In this document: positions 1-6,668 of the stretch, piece after piece
How the letters are laid out: the number at the start of each line of letters is the position of its first letter
Position numbering within the stretch: the stretch's first letter is position 1
Origin: Actinomycetes bacterium
GTDB lineage: Bacteria > Actinomycetota > Acidimicrobiia > Acidimicrobiales > RAAP-2
Assembly (NCBI GenBank): GCA_021799915.1
Contig: JAJYZN010000038.1
Location: 1 to 13,779 of the forward strand
Length of the DNA stretch: 13,779 nucleotides
Reading direction: 5' to 3'
Position numbers and translations under genes: made by a program
The notes under the pieces: generated by a model
Database searches by the model: none
Told to the model about the DNA's origin: nothing
The model's input: only the letters and a program-made list of their open reading frames with translations

Positions 1-1
1 C

Positions 2-865
2 GACGTCTGCCACCAGCTGCTCGCCCGGGAAGCCGTCCACTTGCAGCTGCACACGCACTTTGCCACGGTCGCCATGGAGGACCGCGCCGTGGCGGCGGTC
101 ATCTTCGAGTCCAAACGGGGTCGGGAGGTCGTGGTCCCGAAGGTGGTGATCGATGCCAGTGGGGACGGGGACGTCATGGTCGCTGCCGGCGCCGCGTACG
201 AGAAGGTCGCGATCCCCCCGCACCTGTGGTTCCGGGTGGGTGGGGTATGCGACGACGGAGAACCGGCGTCCCGAAGTTGGTTCGACACCGCCGTTGAGGG
301 CCGGGTGCTGGTTCCCTGGGGGCCCCACCCGGACCGGGTCGATCCCTGCGATCCTGACGACATGACCAGGGCTGAGCTCGCCTGCCGGGCCGGTGCCCGA
401 GCCGAGTTGGAGCGAATGCGGGCTTCGGTGTCGGCCTTTCGCGGTGCGTGGTTGGACGATTACGCGCGGATGCTCGGCATCACTGAGAGCCGACGGCTGG
501 TCGGCGACTACGTGCTCTCGAAGGAGGACGCCGACGTTCGTTTCGCCGATTCGGTCGCCCAGACCGGCCATTGGACCCGACGGGAGGTCGTCTACGACGT
601 CCCGCTGCGCTGCCTCACCACACCCGCAGCATCCAACCTCCTGGTCACTGGCAGGTGCATTTCGACCACCCGCTATGTGCACCAGGCGACCAAGGAGATC
701 CCCGCTGCCATGGCGACCGGTGAGGCTGCCGGTGCGGCGGCCGCTCTGGTGGCCGGGGGAGCTTCTGGATCGGTGCGGGATCTCGATGTCAACGTTCTCC
801 GGGCTGACCTACGGCGGGCGGGCGCCTTCGTCGGTGGTGACGCCATCGGCGCTCGCCTCGTCTAG
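2..865 (+). CDS. FAD-dependent oxidoreductase, C-terminal part (5'-truncated)
   Basis: The reading frame is open from base 2 and stops at TAG 863-865, giving 287 residues. The start and the N-terminal FAD-binding Rossmann motif lie outside the window. What remains matches the FAD_oxidored type of flavoprotein. It has a VIDASGDGDV segment near residue 50, which in this family contacts the flavin after the strand that closes the FAD fold. It also has a central ESRRLVGDYVLSKED stretch and a C-terminal NLLVTGRCIS block followed by an Ala/Gly-rich helix (MATGEAAGAAAALVAGG) that closes the FAD site. Substrate cannot be read from the sequence; relatives oxidise diverse small molecules and are annotated only generically. 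It is likely cytoplasmic, as no membrane segment is seen in this part. A thioesterase follows about 70-125 bp downstream on the same strand, so co-transcription is possible. The family call is fairly secure, the function is not. Confidence 0.85.
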   Translation, partial: DVCHQLLAREAVHLQLHTHFATVAMEDRAVAAVIFESKRGREVVVPKVVIDASGDGDVMVAAGAAYEKVAIPPHLWFRVGGVCDDGEPASRSWFDTAVEGRVLVPWGPHPDRVDPCDPDDMTRAELACRAGARAELERMRASVSAFRGAWLDDYARMLGITESRRLVGDYVLSKEDADVRFADSVAQTGHWTRREVVYDVPLRCLTTPAASNLLVTGRCISTTRYVHQATKEIPAAMATGEAAGAAAALVAGGASGSVRDLDVNVLRADLRRAGAFVGGDAIGARLV

Positions 866-924
866 GGACAGCCGGCGTGCCGGAACCTTCGGGGACTTCG
901 TGAATTCTCGTGAAGCCCTCCAGG

Positions 925-939
925 TAGTGTCTCGGCATC
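925..939 (+). promoter_or_regulatory. Putative -10 box with start-like ATC for the thioesterase gene
   Basis: TAGTGT at 925-930 fits the actinobacterial TANNNT -10 pattern and lies 6 nt before ATC 937-939. Reading from that ATC gives an N-terminus (x-TDTTTLFEHYD) in frame with the thioesterase. I see no good -35 element. The arrangement resembles the leaderless-type boxes before the ATG at 10152, 12642 and 12799. Confidence 0.35.
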
Positions 940-990
940 ACTGACACCACGACACTGTTCGAGCACTACGACGCAGAGGTCGCGGCGGGC

Positions 991-1440
991 ATGCTCCAGA
1001 GCCACGATGCACCCAGCCAGGCGGGGGGCGGCCTTCCGGCCTACCTCAAGATCTCGACCACGTCGGTCGAACCTGGGCGGCTCACCTGTGAGCTCCCGGT
1101 GACCGAGGAACTCCTCAACCCCTTCGGAGCGGCCCACGGGGGGGTGGTGTCGGCCCTCATCGATCATGCACTCGGGGCAGTCTGCTACCCGGTCGTCCCA
1201 CGCGGTTCGTGGCCGGCTACCCAAGAGTTCAAGATCAACTTCACGGCCCCGGCGAGACCGGGGCCGATGGTTGCCGAAGCCCGGATCGTCTCGATGTCGA
1301 AACGCACGGCGATCGTCCGTGTCGACGTCACCAATGGTGGGCGGCTGGTGTGCGCCGCACAGGGAACCGTCGCCATCATGGCTCCCAAGGCGCCTCCCGA
1401 AGGAGGCCCGCGAGCCGGACCGCCGAGCTCTCGTCCCTAG
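991..1440 (+). CDS. PaaI-type hotdog-fold acyl-CoA thioesterase
   Basis: Predicted to hydrolyse an acyl- or aryl-CoA thioester to free acid and CoA in the cytoplasm. The hotdog signature is clear: NPFGAAHGGVVSALIDHALG, with the HGG turn and an Asp (in LIDHAL) at the position of the catalytic acid on the central helix, then SWPATQEFKINFTAPARPGP and a C-terminal RTAIVRVDVTNGG strand pair. From ATG 991 the protein is 149 aa, normal for the family. The frame stays open back to 928, however, and those codons read like real protein (TDTTTLFEHYDAEVAAGM). The true N-terminus is therefore probably at 937, where an ATC stands where ATG would be expected. No ATG, GTG or TTG occurs in frame between the TAG at 925-927 and 991. 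I list 991 as the first standard start. Related proteins from phenylacetate and fatty-acid catabolism act on diverse CoA esters; the substrate here is unknown. Confidence 0.88.
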   Translation: MLQSHDAPSQAGGGLPAYLKISTTSVEPGRLTCELPVTEELLNPFGAAHGGVVSALIDHALGAVCYPVVPRGSWPATQEFKINFTAPARPGPMVAEARIVSMSKRTAIVRVDVTNGGRLVCAAQGTVAIMAPKAPPEGGPRAGPPSSRP

Positions 1441-1757
1441 GCCGGTTGGCACCACCCGGGGTCCCGAGGGTCTCGCCGAGTCCCTCGGCGGTCCGTGTGC
1501 ACGGAGGACCGATGTCAGGTGGTGCGCGGAGTGCGAGTCCCCGCGCCGTCGGGACGGGCCGAATCCGTCGGAACCTCCTCGCCTTCGTTTGGCCGACCGC
1601 CGCGGCCAGCTCGACCACTCGCTTTTGATCAGGTGATTTTGCCCCGAATCTCAATCGCCCGTCTTGGCACGGTGTCGAGCGCTTGGTTTGGAAGGATGTC
1701 GGGTAGGCAAGCGGCGTCAAGGGGTAGCCGGTGCGCGTGGTTGAGCGGATCGGCTCC
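1441..1757. other. Non-coding gap with GC-rich inverted repeats
   Basis: About 300 bp with no convincing gene; the open frames here are Arg/Pro/Ser-rich and match no known protein pattern. It holds several inverted repeats: CGCCGAG/CTCGGCG at 1474-1490, GCGCGG/CCGCGC at 1524-1546, and GACGG/CCGTC at 1553-1568. A locally AT-richer patch around 1620-1640 and 1680-1695 may contain the promoter of the next gene, but I cannot point to a clear -35/-10 pair. Confidence 0.5.
1474..1490 (+). terminator. Possible terminator hairpin after the thioesterase gene
   Basis: CGCCGAG-TCC-CTCGGCG forms a perfect 7-bp GC stem with a 3-nt loop, 33 nt after the stop codon. An overlapping alternative stem, CCGAGGG (1464-1470) with CCCTCGG (1482-1488), uses part of the same sequence. 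There is no T-run after it, so this is either a GC-rich actinobacterial-type terminator or a chance hairpin. Confidence 0.4.
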
Positions 1758-2496
1758 ATGAGGGTGAAGCGTGGTCTTGCCCTCTGTTTCACGTCCGGTC
1801 TGTTGGTTCTGGCCAGAGCCTGCGGCACGTCGGCGCCGCTCGCCCCCGAGCACGACGACTTCGTCGTATCCGGCAAGCAGCCGATTCATGAATGGCCCGG
1901 GGCAGGCGGGTTTCCTGTCCCCTTCGGGGAACATCAACTGTGAGATCGGGGACGGCGGCAACGGCCACTCCACATTCTGCGAGACCTTGGCGCCGCCCCA
2001 GTCAGCGACGCTGTCGTCCTCTGGATCCGTCAAGACATGCGGACTTCCGTGTGAGGGGGACCCCGCGATCACGACCCGGACGCTCGCCTACGGCAGCCAC
2101 ACATCGCTTGGTCCCTTCGAGTGCCGGTCAGAGCAAAGCGGAGTGACCTGCACCGTCTCCGGCAAGGGTCTTGAGATCTCCCGCTCGGGGATCTCACCAG
2201 TCGGGACACCTCCTGGCGATTTCGCTCCGGGTACCTACAACGGGACGGTGAAGAAGCTGGATACCGCGACCTCGCAGATGACCTTCATCGTCACATCGTG
2301 GACCTGCAATGCCATCCCGGCCCCCGGGACCTGGTCGATCGACCTCAGGGGCGCCGACCTTGTAGCGAACTCCCAACCGACCACCGGCCAGGGCCAAGCG
2401 GTGACGGTCACGCTTCGCCAGTGGGGGCGCCTCCTTGTGCAGCGGCGTGCCTGGAGCGTGGTCGCTTCGGCGGGTCAGCCGTTAGATTGGAGGTGA
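1758..2496 (+). CDS. Secreted DUF6636-like Cys-rich protein, apparently frameshifted
   Basis: Two reading frames together make one recognisable secreted protein. ATG 1758 (or GTG 1731, same frame) opens a signal peptide, MRVKRGLALC then FTSGLLVLARAC, ending in a weak lipobox-like ARAC. The linker continues in that frame to about 1900. The mature domain is in the +1 frame: FLSPSGNINCEI, then TFCETL, KTCGLPCEGDP, FECRSE and VTCTVSGKGLEISRSG. That order of SPSGN, six Cys and a G-x-G-LSR-like end is typical of actinobacterial DUF6636-type exported proteins. About 80 further residues (from TYNGTVKKLD to QPLDWR) form a second, unrecognised domain, ending at TGA 2494-2496. The shift must fall near 1815-1908, most likely at the CCCGGGG run 1896-1902. 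It is either a pseudogene or a sequencing/assembly error. Read from 1771 in the second frame alone, the protein would lack a signal peptide and start with an Arg/Pro/Ser-rich stretch that looks out of frame. The function of the family is unknown. Confidence 0.6.
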
Positions 2497-2616
2497 CCGA
2501 TGGTCCGACCTGCTGAGCACGGCCGGCGACCCTTCGGAGGCGATGATCACCTCGGGAGATTCCCCCCACCCGCTCGGTCGTCATGACATCGACACCTACA
2601 GCCAGTCGGACCTCGG

Positions 2617-2640
2617 AGCCCGCAGTCGGGTCAGCGGGCC
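2617..2640 (-). terminator. Possible hairpin at the 3' end of the dioxygenase gene
   Basis: On the minus strand GCCCGC and GCGGGC (2618-2623 and 2634-2639) can pair across a 10-nt loop, overlapping the TGA stop of the dioxygenase at 2631-2633. No T-run follows. It sits in a convergent gap of 134 bp that otherwise shows no gene. Confidence 0.25.
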
Positions 2641-3386
2641 GGGAGGTCGTAGACACCGAGATCCCCGAGGCGCCGCGTCCACGGGCGGTCCCGATGGCGC
2701 CAGAAGGCACCGTAACTCGGGTAGCGCGTGGTGTCGTACCCGGGATCCGCCCGCTCGCTCGGGATGCTCTGGGTGAACCACGCCCGTACCTTGTCTTCTT
2801 CGGTCGCGTCCTGCGGATCGATGACGAAGTCCACCCGCCACTGACGGCGTAGGCGGCCGCCTCTGCTCCCGTGGATGAGGCGTTCGTCGAAGACGATGAC
2901 ATCGCCAGGAGTCGTGGCGAGAGCAGTTCCGACAAGCGCACCGGGGTCGGGGAGCGGCTGGTCGGGGCGTACGTGCGAACCTGGGAGCACCCGCAGGGCT
3001 CCCGAGGAGTCGTCGAGGGGCTCGAGGTAGGCAACCACGCCGATGCTCGGGATGTCGTGACGACTGTCTCTGTGCCAGCCAGTGTCCGCCTGGTACCAGG
3101 TTCCCTTCGCCCTCCCGGGTAGCACCGCTCGTCCCACGAGCTCCGCAGCGATCGGCGCGAAGTGATCGAGCAGGATCATGCTGCTGGGCGTGTGCTCACA
3201 CATCATGGGCGCATACCGGAAGGTGACGGTTCCGGTGCCCTGCTCGAGATGCTGGAGGGCACCTCGTCCCTCCGAGAATGCCTCGTCGACGAGCTGGTCG
3301 AACTCCTCGGCCAGCGGCTTCACGTGGATCTCGCCCGGCAGGACGACAAAGCCGTCCCGACGAAATTGGTCGGATTGGCCGGGCAC
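2631..3386 (-). CDS. Phytanoyl-CoA dioxygenase (PhyH) family Fe(II)/2-oxoglutarate oxygenase
   Basis: Likely hydroxylates a small organic or acyl-CoA-like substrate using Fe(II), O2 and 2-oxoglutarate. The 251-aa product has the double-stranded beta-helix hallmarks. The HxD pair is in GWHRDSRHD (H105, D107), the distal iron-binding His is in LIHGS (H172), and downstream arginines in RRQWRVDFV (about R181-R184) can bind the 2-oxoglutarate carboxylate. SSGALRVLPGSHV (127-139) is the typical PhyH segment before the distal His. The GTG start is chosen because AGGGG lies 9 nt upstream and RRDGFVVLPG follows as in other PhyH N-termini. Only 16 bp separate it from the upstream crotonase gene, so the two almost surely form an operon. 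Substrate is not predictable; the crotonase partner suggests acyl-CoA or carboxylic-acid metabolism. No signal peptide is seen. Confidence 0.87.
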   Translation of the reverse strand: MPGQSDQFRRDGFVVLPGEIHVKPLAEEFDQLVDEAFSEGRGALQHLEQGTGTVTFRYAPMMCEHTPSSMILLDHFAPIAAELVGRAVLPGRAKGTWYQADTGWHRDSRHDIPSIGVVAYLEPLDDSSGALRVLPGSHVRPDQPLPDPGALVGTALATTPGDVIVFDERLIHGSRGGRLRRQWRVDFVIDPQDATEEDKVRAWFTQSIPSERADPGYDTTRYPSYGAFWRHRDRPWTRRLGDLGVYDLPAR

Positions 3387-3402
3387 TGAGCAGGACCCCT
3401 GG

Positions 3403-4203
3403 CTAGAGGAAGTCGGGCAGATCGTGGGAGATGCGCCCTTGCCATCGTGGCGCGCGCTTCTCGAGAAAGGCCATGGTCCCTTCCCGGGAGTCCGGGGTCC
3501 TGGTCGTGAAGGTGAACAACTGACCTTCCCGGCGTCGGAACTCCCTCAGATCGATGCCGATCCCCTCCCAGAGCAGCTGCTTGGAGATGGCCACCGGAAT
3601 TGGTGCCGCGTTGGCGGCGATGTCCTGGGCGAGTGCCATCGACTCGCTGAGCACTCGATCGGCCGGGAACGCCTTGGTCGCCACCCCGTACTCGACGGCC
3701 TCGAGGCCCGAGAACGTGCGTCCCGACATCAACAGCTCCGCGGCCTTGGACAACCCGCACAGCCGGGCCAGGATGACATGGGACGCGAGCTCGGGCAGCA
3801 CCCCTCGGCGGGCGAAGGCGAACGCGAGCTTGGCGTCCTCGGCCACGTACCGGATGTCCGCCTGCAGGGGCCACGTGAGGCCGGCCCCCACGGCCGGGCC
3901 GTTGATGGCGGCGATGACCGGCTTGCAAATCTCCATGGGCAGCTTGCGGCGCAGATCGGGGTTGGCTCGACCCCAGCCAGCACCGAACTGTCCGCCCGAG
4001 CCCAGGTCCGCGCCGGCACAGAACCCTCGGCCGGCTCCGGTCACTACGACCGCCCGAACGTCGTCGTCTTCGTCGGCTTCCGCCATAGCGTCATCCATTT
4101 CGGCCCCCATCTGCGCCGTCATGGCGTTGAGCTTCTCAGGTCGATTGAGGGTGACCACCGCGACTCCGTCTTCCACGCGGTAAAGGATCTGTTCGTAGTC
4201 CAC
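3403..4203 (-). CDS. Enoyl-CoA hydratase/isomerase (crotonase) family protein
   Basis: The product is a 266-aa crotonase-fold protein. Visible landmarks are VVTLNRPEKLNAM (17-28), the first oxyanion-hole loop GAGRGFCAGADL (57-68), and KPVIAAINGPAVGAGL (94-109), which forms the second oxyanion hole. The two Glu residues of classical hydratases (Glu144 and Glu164 in the rat mitochondrial enzyme) align with T110 and F130, so ordinary enoyl-CoA hydration is unlikely. A Glu in RRGVLPE (E138) is the best visible catalytic candidate, suggesting an isomerase, lyase or other crotonase chemistry. The GTG start at 4203 is favoured because GGGAGGAGG lies just upstream; an earlier ATG at 4227 would place that ribosome site inside the gene. 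It leads the operon with the PhyH dioxygenase and is divergent from the transporter gene. Confidence 0.88.
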   Translation of the reverse strand: MDYEQILYRVEDGVAVVTLNRPEKLNAMTAQMGAEMDDAMAEADEDDDVRAVVVTGAGRGFCAGADLGSGGQFGAGWGRANPDLRRKLPMEICKPVIAAINGPAVGAGLTWPLQADIRYVAEDAKLAFAFARRGVLPELASHVILARLCGLSKAAELLMSGRTFSGLEAVEYGVATKAFPADRVLSESMALAQDIAANAAPIPVAISKQLLWEGIGIDLREFRRREGQLFTFTTRTPDSREGTMAFLEKRAPRWQGRISHDLPDFL

Positions 4204-4206
4204 TCG

Positions 4207-4217
4207 ATCCTCCTCCC
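4207..4217 (-). promoter_or_regulatory. Strong ribosome binding site setting the GTG start of the crotonase
   Basis: On the minus strand the sequence reads GGGAGGAGGAT, ending 3 nt before the GTG at 4203. It is the strongest Shine-Dalgarno match on this strand and argues for GTG 4203 over the in-frame ATG at 4227. Confidence 0.7.
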
Positions 4218-4450
4218 AACTCAGCATGGCCTCAGGACCTCGGACAGGCCTGCCACCTACTCCCGCACGATATTGCACCGGCACCGAATGCCGATCACCG
4301 GGTCGTGGCCCTGAGTCCGCTGGCCCGTGGCGGGGTGTGCGCCTCGAACAACCGCGCGGGACCTTCGCCTCTGGTCGCCCTCATCGTGATGTTCAATCCT
4401 GGTTCGGAGGCTGCCCGGCGGGTGGATCTCGCCGTCGATCGCGCGGAGGT

Positions 4451-4458
4451 AGAGGAGG
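4451..4458 (+). promoter_or_regulatory. Ribosome binding site for the MFS transporter
   Basis: AGAGGAGG ends 8 nt before ATG 4467 and fixes that start. The frame is open further upstream to 4305, but the extra residues are Arg/Pro-rich and would include this site. Confidence 0.7.
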
Positions 4459-4466
4459 CTCACAGC

Positions 4467-6251
4467 ATGACCGTGGGAACAGTTGGGAACTCGCCCCTGC
4501 CAGCCCCCGCCCGCCGAGGCGGAATGTCCCTCTTGTGGAGGCGTGAGGTCCAGGGTTACCCGTCAACCAGGGCTCGGCTCTCGTATCTGGCGATCGTGGT
4601 GCTCGTCACCATCGTCCTCTACTACGAGGCGTATGCGCCCGGCGGGGTCTCCCCTCTGATCCTTGCGCACTACAAGATGTCGTTCCTCTACTACTTGAAC
4701 CTGCTCGTGGTGGGATCCGCCTTCGGCGCTTTGGCCACTTGGCTCGGCGGTATCTCCGACAAGATCGGCCGGGCCAATCTGGTGATCTGGGGACAACTCG
4801 TGGTGGCGTTGATCACCCTCTTCGGTATCCCGCACGCCGCTTCCAAGCTTTGGTACGCCGTCGCGGTCACGGCCATTGGGATGATCGAAGGGGTGATTTT
4901 GGTCGCCTCACCTGCCTTGGTTCGGGACTTCTCTCCGCAGATGGGCCGAGCGAGTGCAATGGGATTCTGGACGCTCGGTCCGGTGGCAGGGAGCCTGACG
5001 GTCAGCATCGTCGCCAACCACACCTTGTCCCACCTGCACCCCTGGCAGGATCAGTTCGTCATCGCCGGCGTCGCCGGCCTGGTCATGTTCGTCATCTCAA
5101 TTGTTTTTCTCCGTGAGCTGTCGCCACGGGTCCGCGACCAGCGAATGGTCTCGGTCCGGGACCGGGTCCTGATCGAGGCTAGGGCCCTCGGACTCAAGGT
5201 TGAACGATTGCTCGAGCATCCGATCCGTCAGATGTTGCGATGGGACCTGGTTTTGTCGGGCCTCGGGATCAGTCTGTTCCTCTTGATCTACTACGCCGCG
5301 GTCGGCTTCTTCACGATCTACTTCGTCACCACGTACAACATGACCACGGCCCAGGCCAATGGCATCAACACCTGGGGTTGGGGCTTCAACTGCGGTGCTC
5401 TCGTGGTGATGGGAGTGCTTTCGGACCGGCTCCGAGTTCGCAAGCCCTTCATGCTTGTCGGTGCGCTCGGCACTCTGGCCATGACGCTCGTCTTCGTGTG
5501 GGAGGCGAAGAACGCTCAACTCAGCTACTACGACCTTGTCGTGATGGTGAGCATCCTGTTCGTCTTCCTGGGCGTCGCCTACGCACCCTGGATGGCCCAC
5601 TACACGGAGGCCATCGAGGCTAAGAATCCGGCACTGACCGCGACCGGGCTCGCCGTCTGGGGGTGGATTTTGCGGATCGTCGTCGCCTTGGCCACCCTCG
5701 CGGTACCTCACGTGGTGACGAGCGTGACGCCACTGGTCGAGAACGCCCCCGCCGCGACCCAGGCGGCCCTCCTCGAGCAGGGCAACACCTACTTGACGCG
5801 CAATGAGGTCCCTCCGGTCGCCTACGTGACCCAACTGAAGGCGATCGGTCCCCCAGGGAAGGCATTCGCCCTGTTGCTTACCCACCAACCCGTACCGACC
5901 AGCCTGGCCCCCCAGCTGACGGGTTTGGTCGACTTCGGCAAGGCGATGGCGCTGTACAACGCGGGCAAGCCGGTGCCCCCAGCGCTCACCTCCGATTTGG
6001 CAAAGAGCTCGCCCCAGCTCTCGACGCTCTACGGCCAGCTGACCGGTCTCATTGCGGCCAAGAACGCGGCCCCTGGGGAGTGGCAGGATTGGTGGTGGGT
6101 GTGCGTCGGTGGTGAAGCGATCTTCATCCTCGTGCTCCTGTTCAACATCAAAGGTCGGTGGCGCCCGTCGTTGGCTCGGCGGGACATCGCGGACTACGAG
6201 GCAAAGGTCCAGGCCGAGCTGGAGACGATTTCGGGTTCCAAGGCCGCCTGA
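4467..6251 (+). CDS. MFS transporter with large extracytoplasmic loop before the last helix
   Basis: Major facilitator superfamily permease of 594 aa, longer than the usual 400-450. After a cytoplasmic N-tail come about six hydrophobic helices (from about 38 to 215), a central cytoplasmic loop rich in Arg (about 216-260), and further helices to about 420. The MFS motif A is visible as GGISDKIGR (94-102), with a degenerate repeat GVLSDRLRVRK (316-326) in the second half. Residues about 420-541 form a hydrophilic Pro/Ala/Leu-rich stretch, placed outside the cell by topology, before the last helix (about 542-560) and a charged cytoplasmic tail (RRDIADYEAKVQAELE). Such an insertion between the last two helices is unusual. 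The substrate is probably an organic anion or carboxylate, judged only from the divergent crotonase/PhyH operon. The ATG at 4467 is supported by AGAGGAGG. Confidence 0.9.
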   Translation: MTVGTVGNSPLPAPARRGGMSLLWRREVQGYPSTRARLSYLAIVVLVTIVLYYEAYAPGGVSPLILAHYKMSFLYYLNLLVVGSAFGALATWLGGISDKIGRANLVIWGQLVVALITLFGIPHAASKLWYAVAVTAIGMIEGVILVASPALVRDFSPQMGRASAMGFWTLGPVAGSLTVSIVANHTLSHLHPWQDQFVIAGVAGLVMFVISIVFLRELSPRVRDQRMVSVRDRVLIEARALGLKVERLLEHPIRQMLRWDLVLSGLGISLFLLIYYAAVGFFTIYFVTTYNMTTAQANGINTWGWGFNCGALVVMGVLSDRLRVRKPFMLVGALGTLAMTLVFVWEAKNAQLSYYDLVVMVSILFVFLGVAYAPWMAHYTEAIEAKNPALTATGLAVWGWILRIVVALATLAVPHVVTSVTPLVENAPAATQAALLEQGNTYLTRNEVPPVAYVTQLKAIGPPGKAFALLLTHQPVPTSLAPQLTGLVDFGKAMALYNAGKPVPPALTSDLAKSSPQLSTLYGQLTGLIAAKNAAPGEWQDWWWVCVGGEAIFILVLLFNIKGRWRPSLARRDIADYEAKVQAELETISGSKAA

Positions 6252-6351
6252 TTGAAGCCAACGAGTTCTTTGGGTCGTCATGTGCGTCCTCGGAGCGTGC
6301 AAGGTCGGGCTTCGATGGTCGGCGATTCGATCAGGAATGCGGAGAGAGCCG

Positions 6352-6434
6352 AGCCCGGCCGGGGAACGGACCGCTCCTGCCGGTAGCGGAACCGTTCCCG
6401 TGGCATCGGGTTTCCCGGCCGCTCGGACCGGGCT
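6352..6434 (+). ncRNA. Candidate structured RNA or regulatory element (three-way junction)
   Basis: Nested complementarity: AGCCCGG (6352-6358) pairs with CCGGGCT (6428-6434). Inside, GGGAACGG (6362-6369) pairs with CCGTTCCC (6392-6399), extended across a small internal loop by CCGCT (6371-6375) with AGCGG (6385-6389). A second arm is CGGG-TTT-CCCG (6407-6417). An alternative outer pairing, CCGAGC (6349-6354) with GCTCGG (6421-6426), excludes the first, as in switching RNAs. I do not recognise it as a known riboswitch class. GC-rich DNA can give such folds by chance; the 13-bp central arm is the most convincing part. Strand is assumed from the flanking genes. Confidence 0.35.
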
Positions 6435-6661
6435 GGACCAAGAAAGCAGACGCGGCGGACGGAGCACCGGCGAGGGGAATCCGTAGAAGGTTCGAGTCCG
6501 ACGGCCGTGTCCAAGGCGCCTCTCGTCGCACTCCTCGGAGCCCGGGACCCGGCCGCGCCTCGGCATTCTGCTGAACGGGAAACCGGCTTTTCTGCCTCAC
6601 CCCGTAATCACACCTCGGTTGGCGGGTCTAACCCTGAGTACCCCAGATGGGGTCCGAGACC

Positions 6662-6668
6662 GAGGAGG
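6662..6668 (+). promoter_or_regulatory. Ribosome binding site for the secreted repeat protein
   Basis: GAGGAGG ends 5 nt before ATG 6674. The adjacent ATG at 6671 would leave only 2 nt, so 6674 is preferred. A small hairpin (6640-6653) ends 8 nt upstream. Confidence 0.7.

Larger units (their letters stand above)
4204..4466. other. Divergent promoter region between crotonase and MFS genes
   Basis: About 260 bp between two divergent genes with no convincing coding sequence. A minus-strand TATCGT (4267-4272) could be a -10 box for the crotonase operon. No clear operator palindrome was seen. Shared regulation of transporter and enzymes is plausible from position only. Confidence 0.4.

Noticed and set aside
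1495..1761. Small open frame in the gap after the thioesterase
   Set aside because: No ribosome site, no motif and a composition like random high-GC translation.
3178..4314. Plus-strand open frame of 378 codons opposite the dioxygenase and crotonase
   Set aside because: It crosses two well-supported minus-strand genes and shows no family motif.
4305..4466. Longer N-terminus for the MFS transporter
   Set aside because: It would place the strong AGAGGAGG inside the gene and adds an Arg/Pro-rich stretch with no helix.
6430..6505. Possible tRNA around GGTTCGAGTCC
   Set aside because: The T-stem (GAAGG with CCGAC) pairs at only three of five positions, and no matching acceptor or anticodon arm could be drawn.
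5097..6566. Long minus-strand open frame of 489 codons opposite the MFS gene
   Set aside because: Its product is rich in Arg, His, Gln and Pro with no recognisable motif, as expected for the antisense of a high-GC gene; the plus strand has clear MFS helices and a strong ribosome site.
6440..6600. Possible cyclic-di-AMP (ydaO-type) riboswitch before a secreted protein
   Set aside because: GAGGGGAATCC and GAGTCCGACGG look faintly similar, but the conserved CCGTCAGCTNACCTCG-like block is missing. A covariance-model search would settle it.
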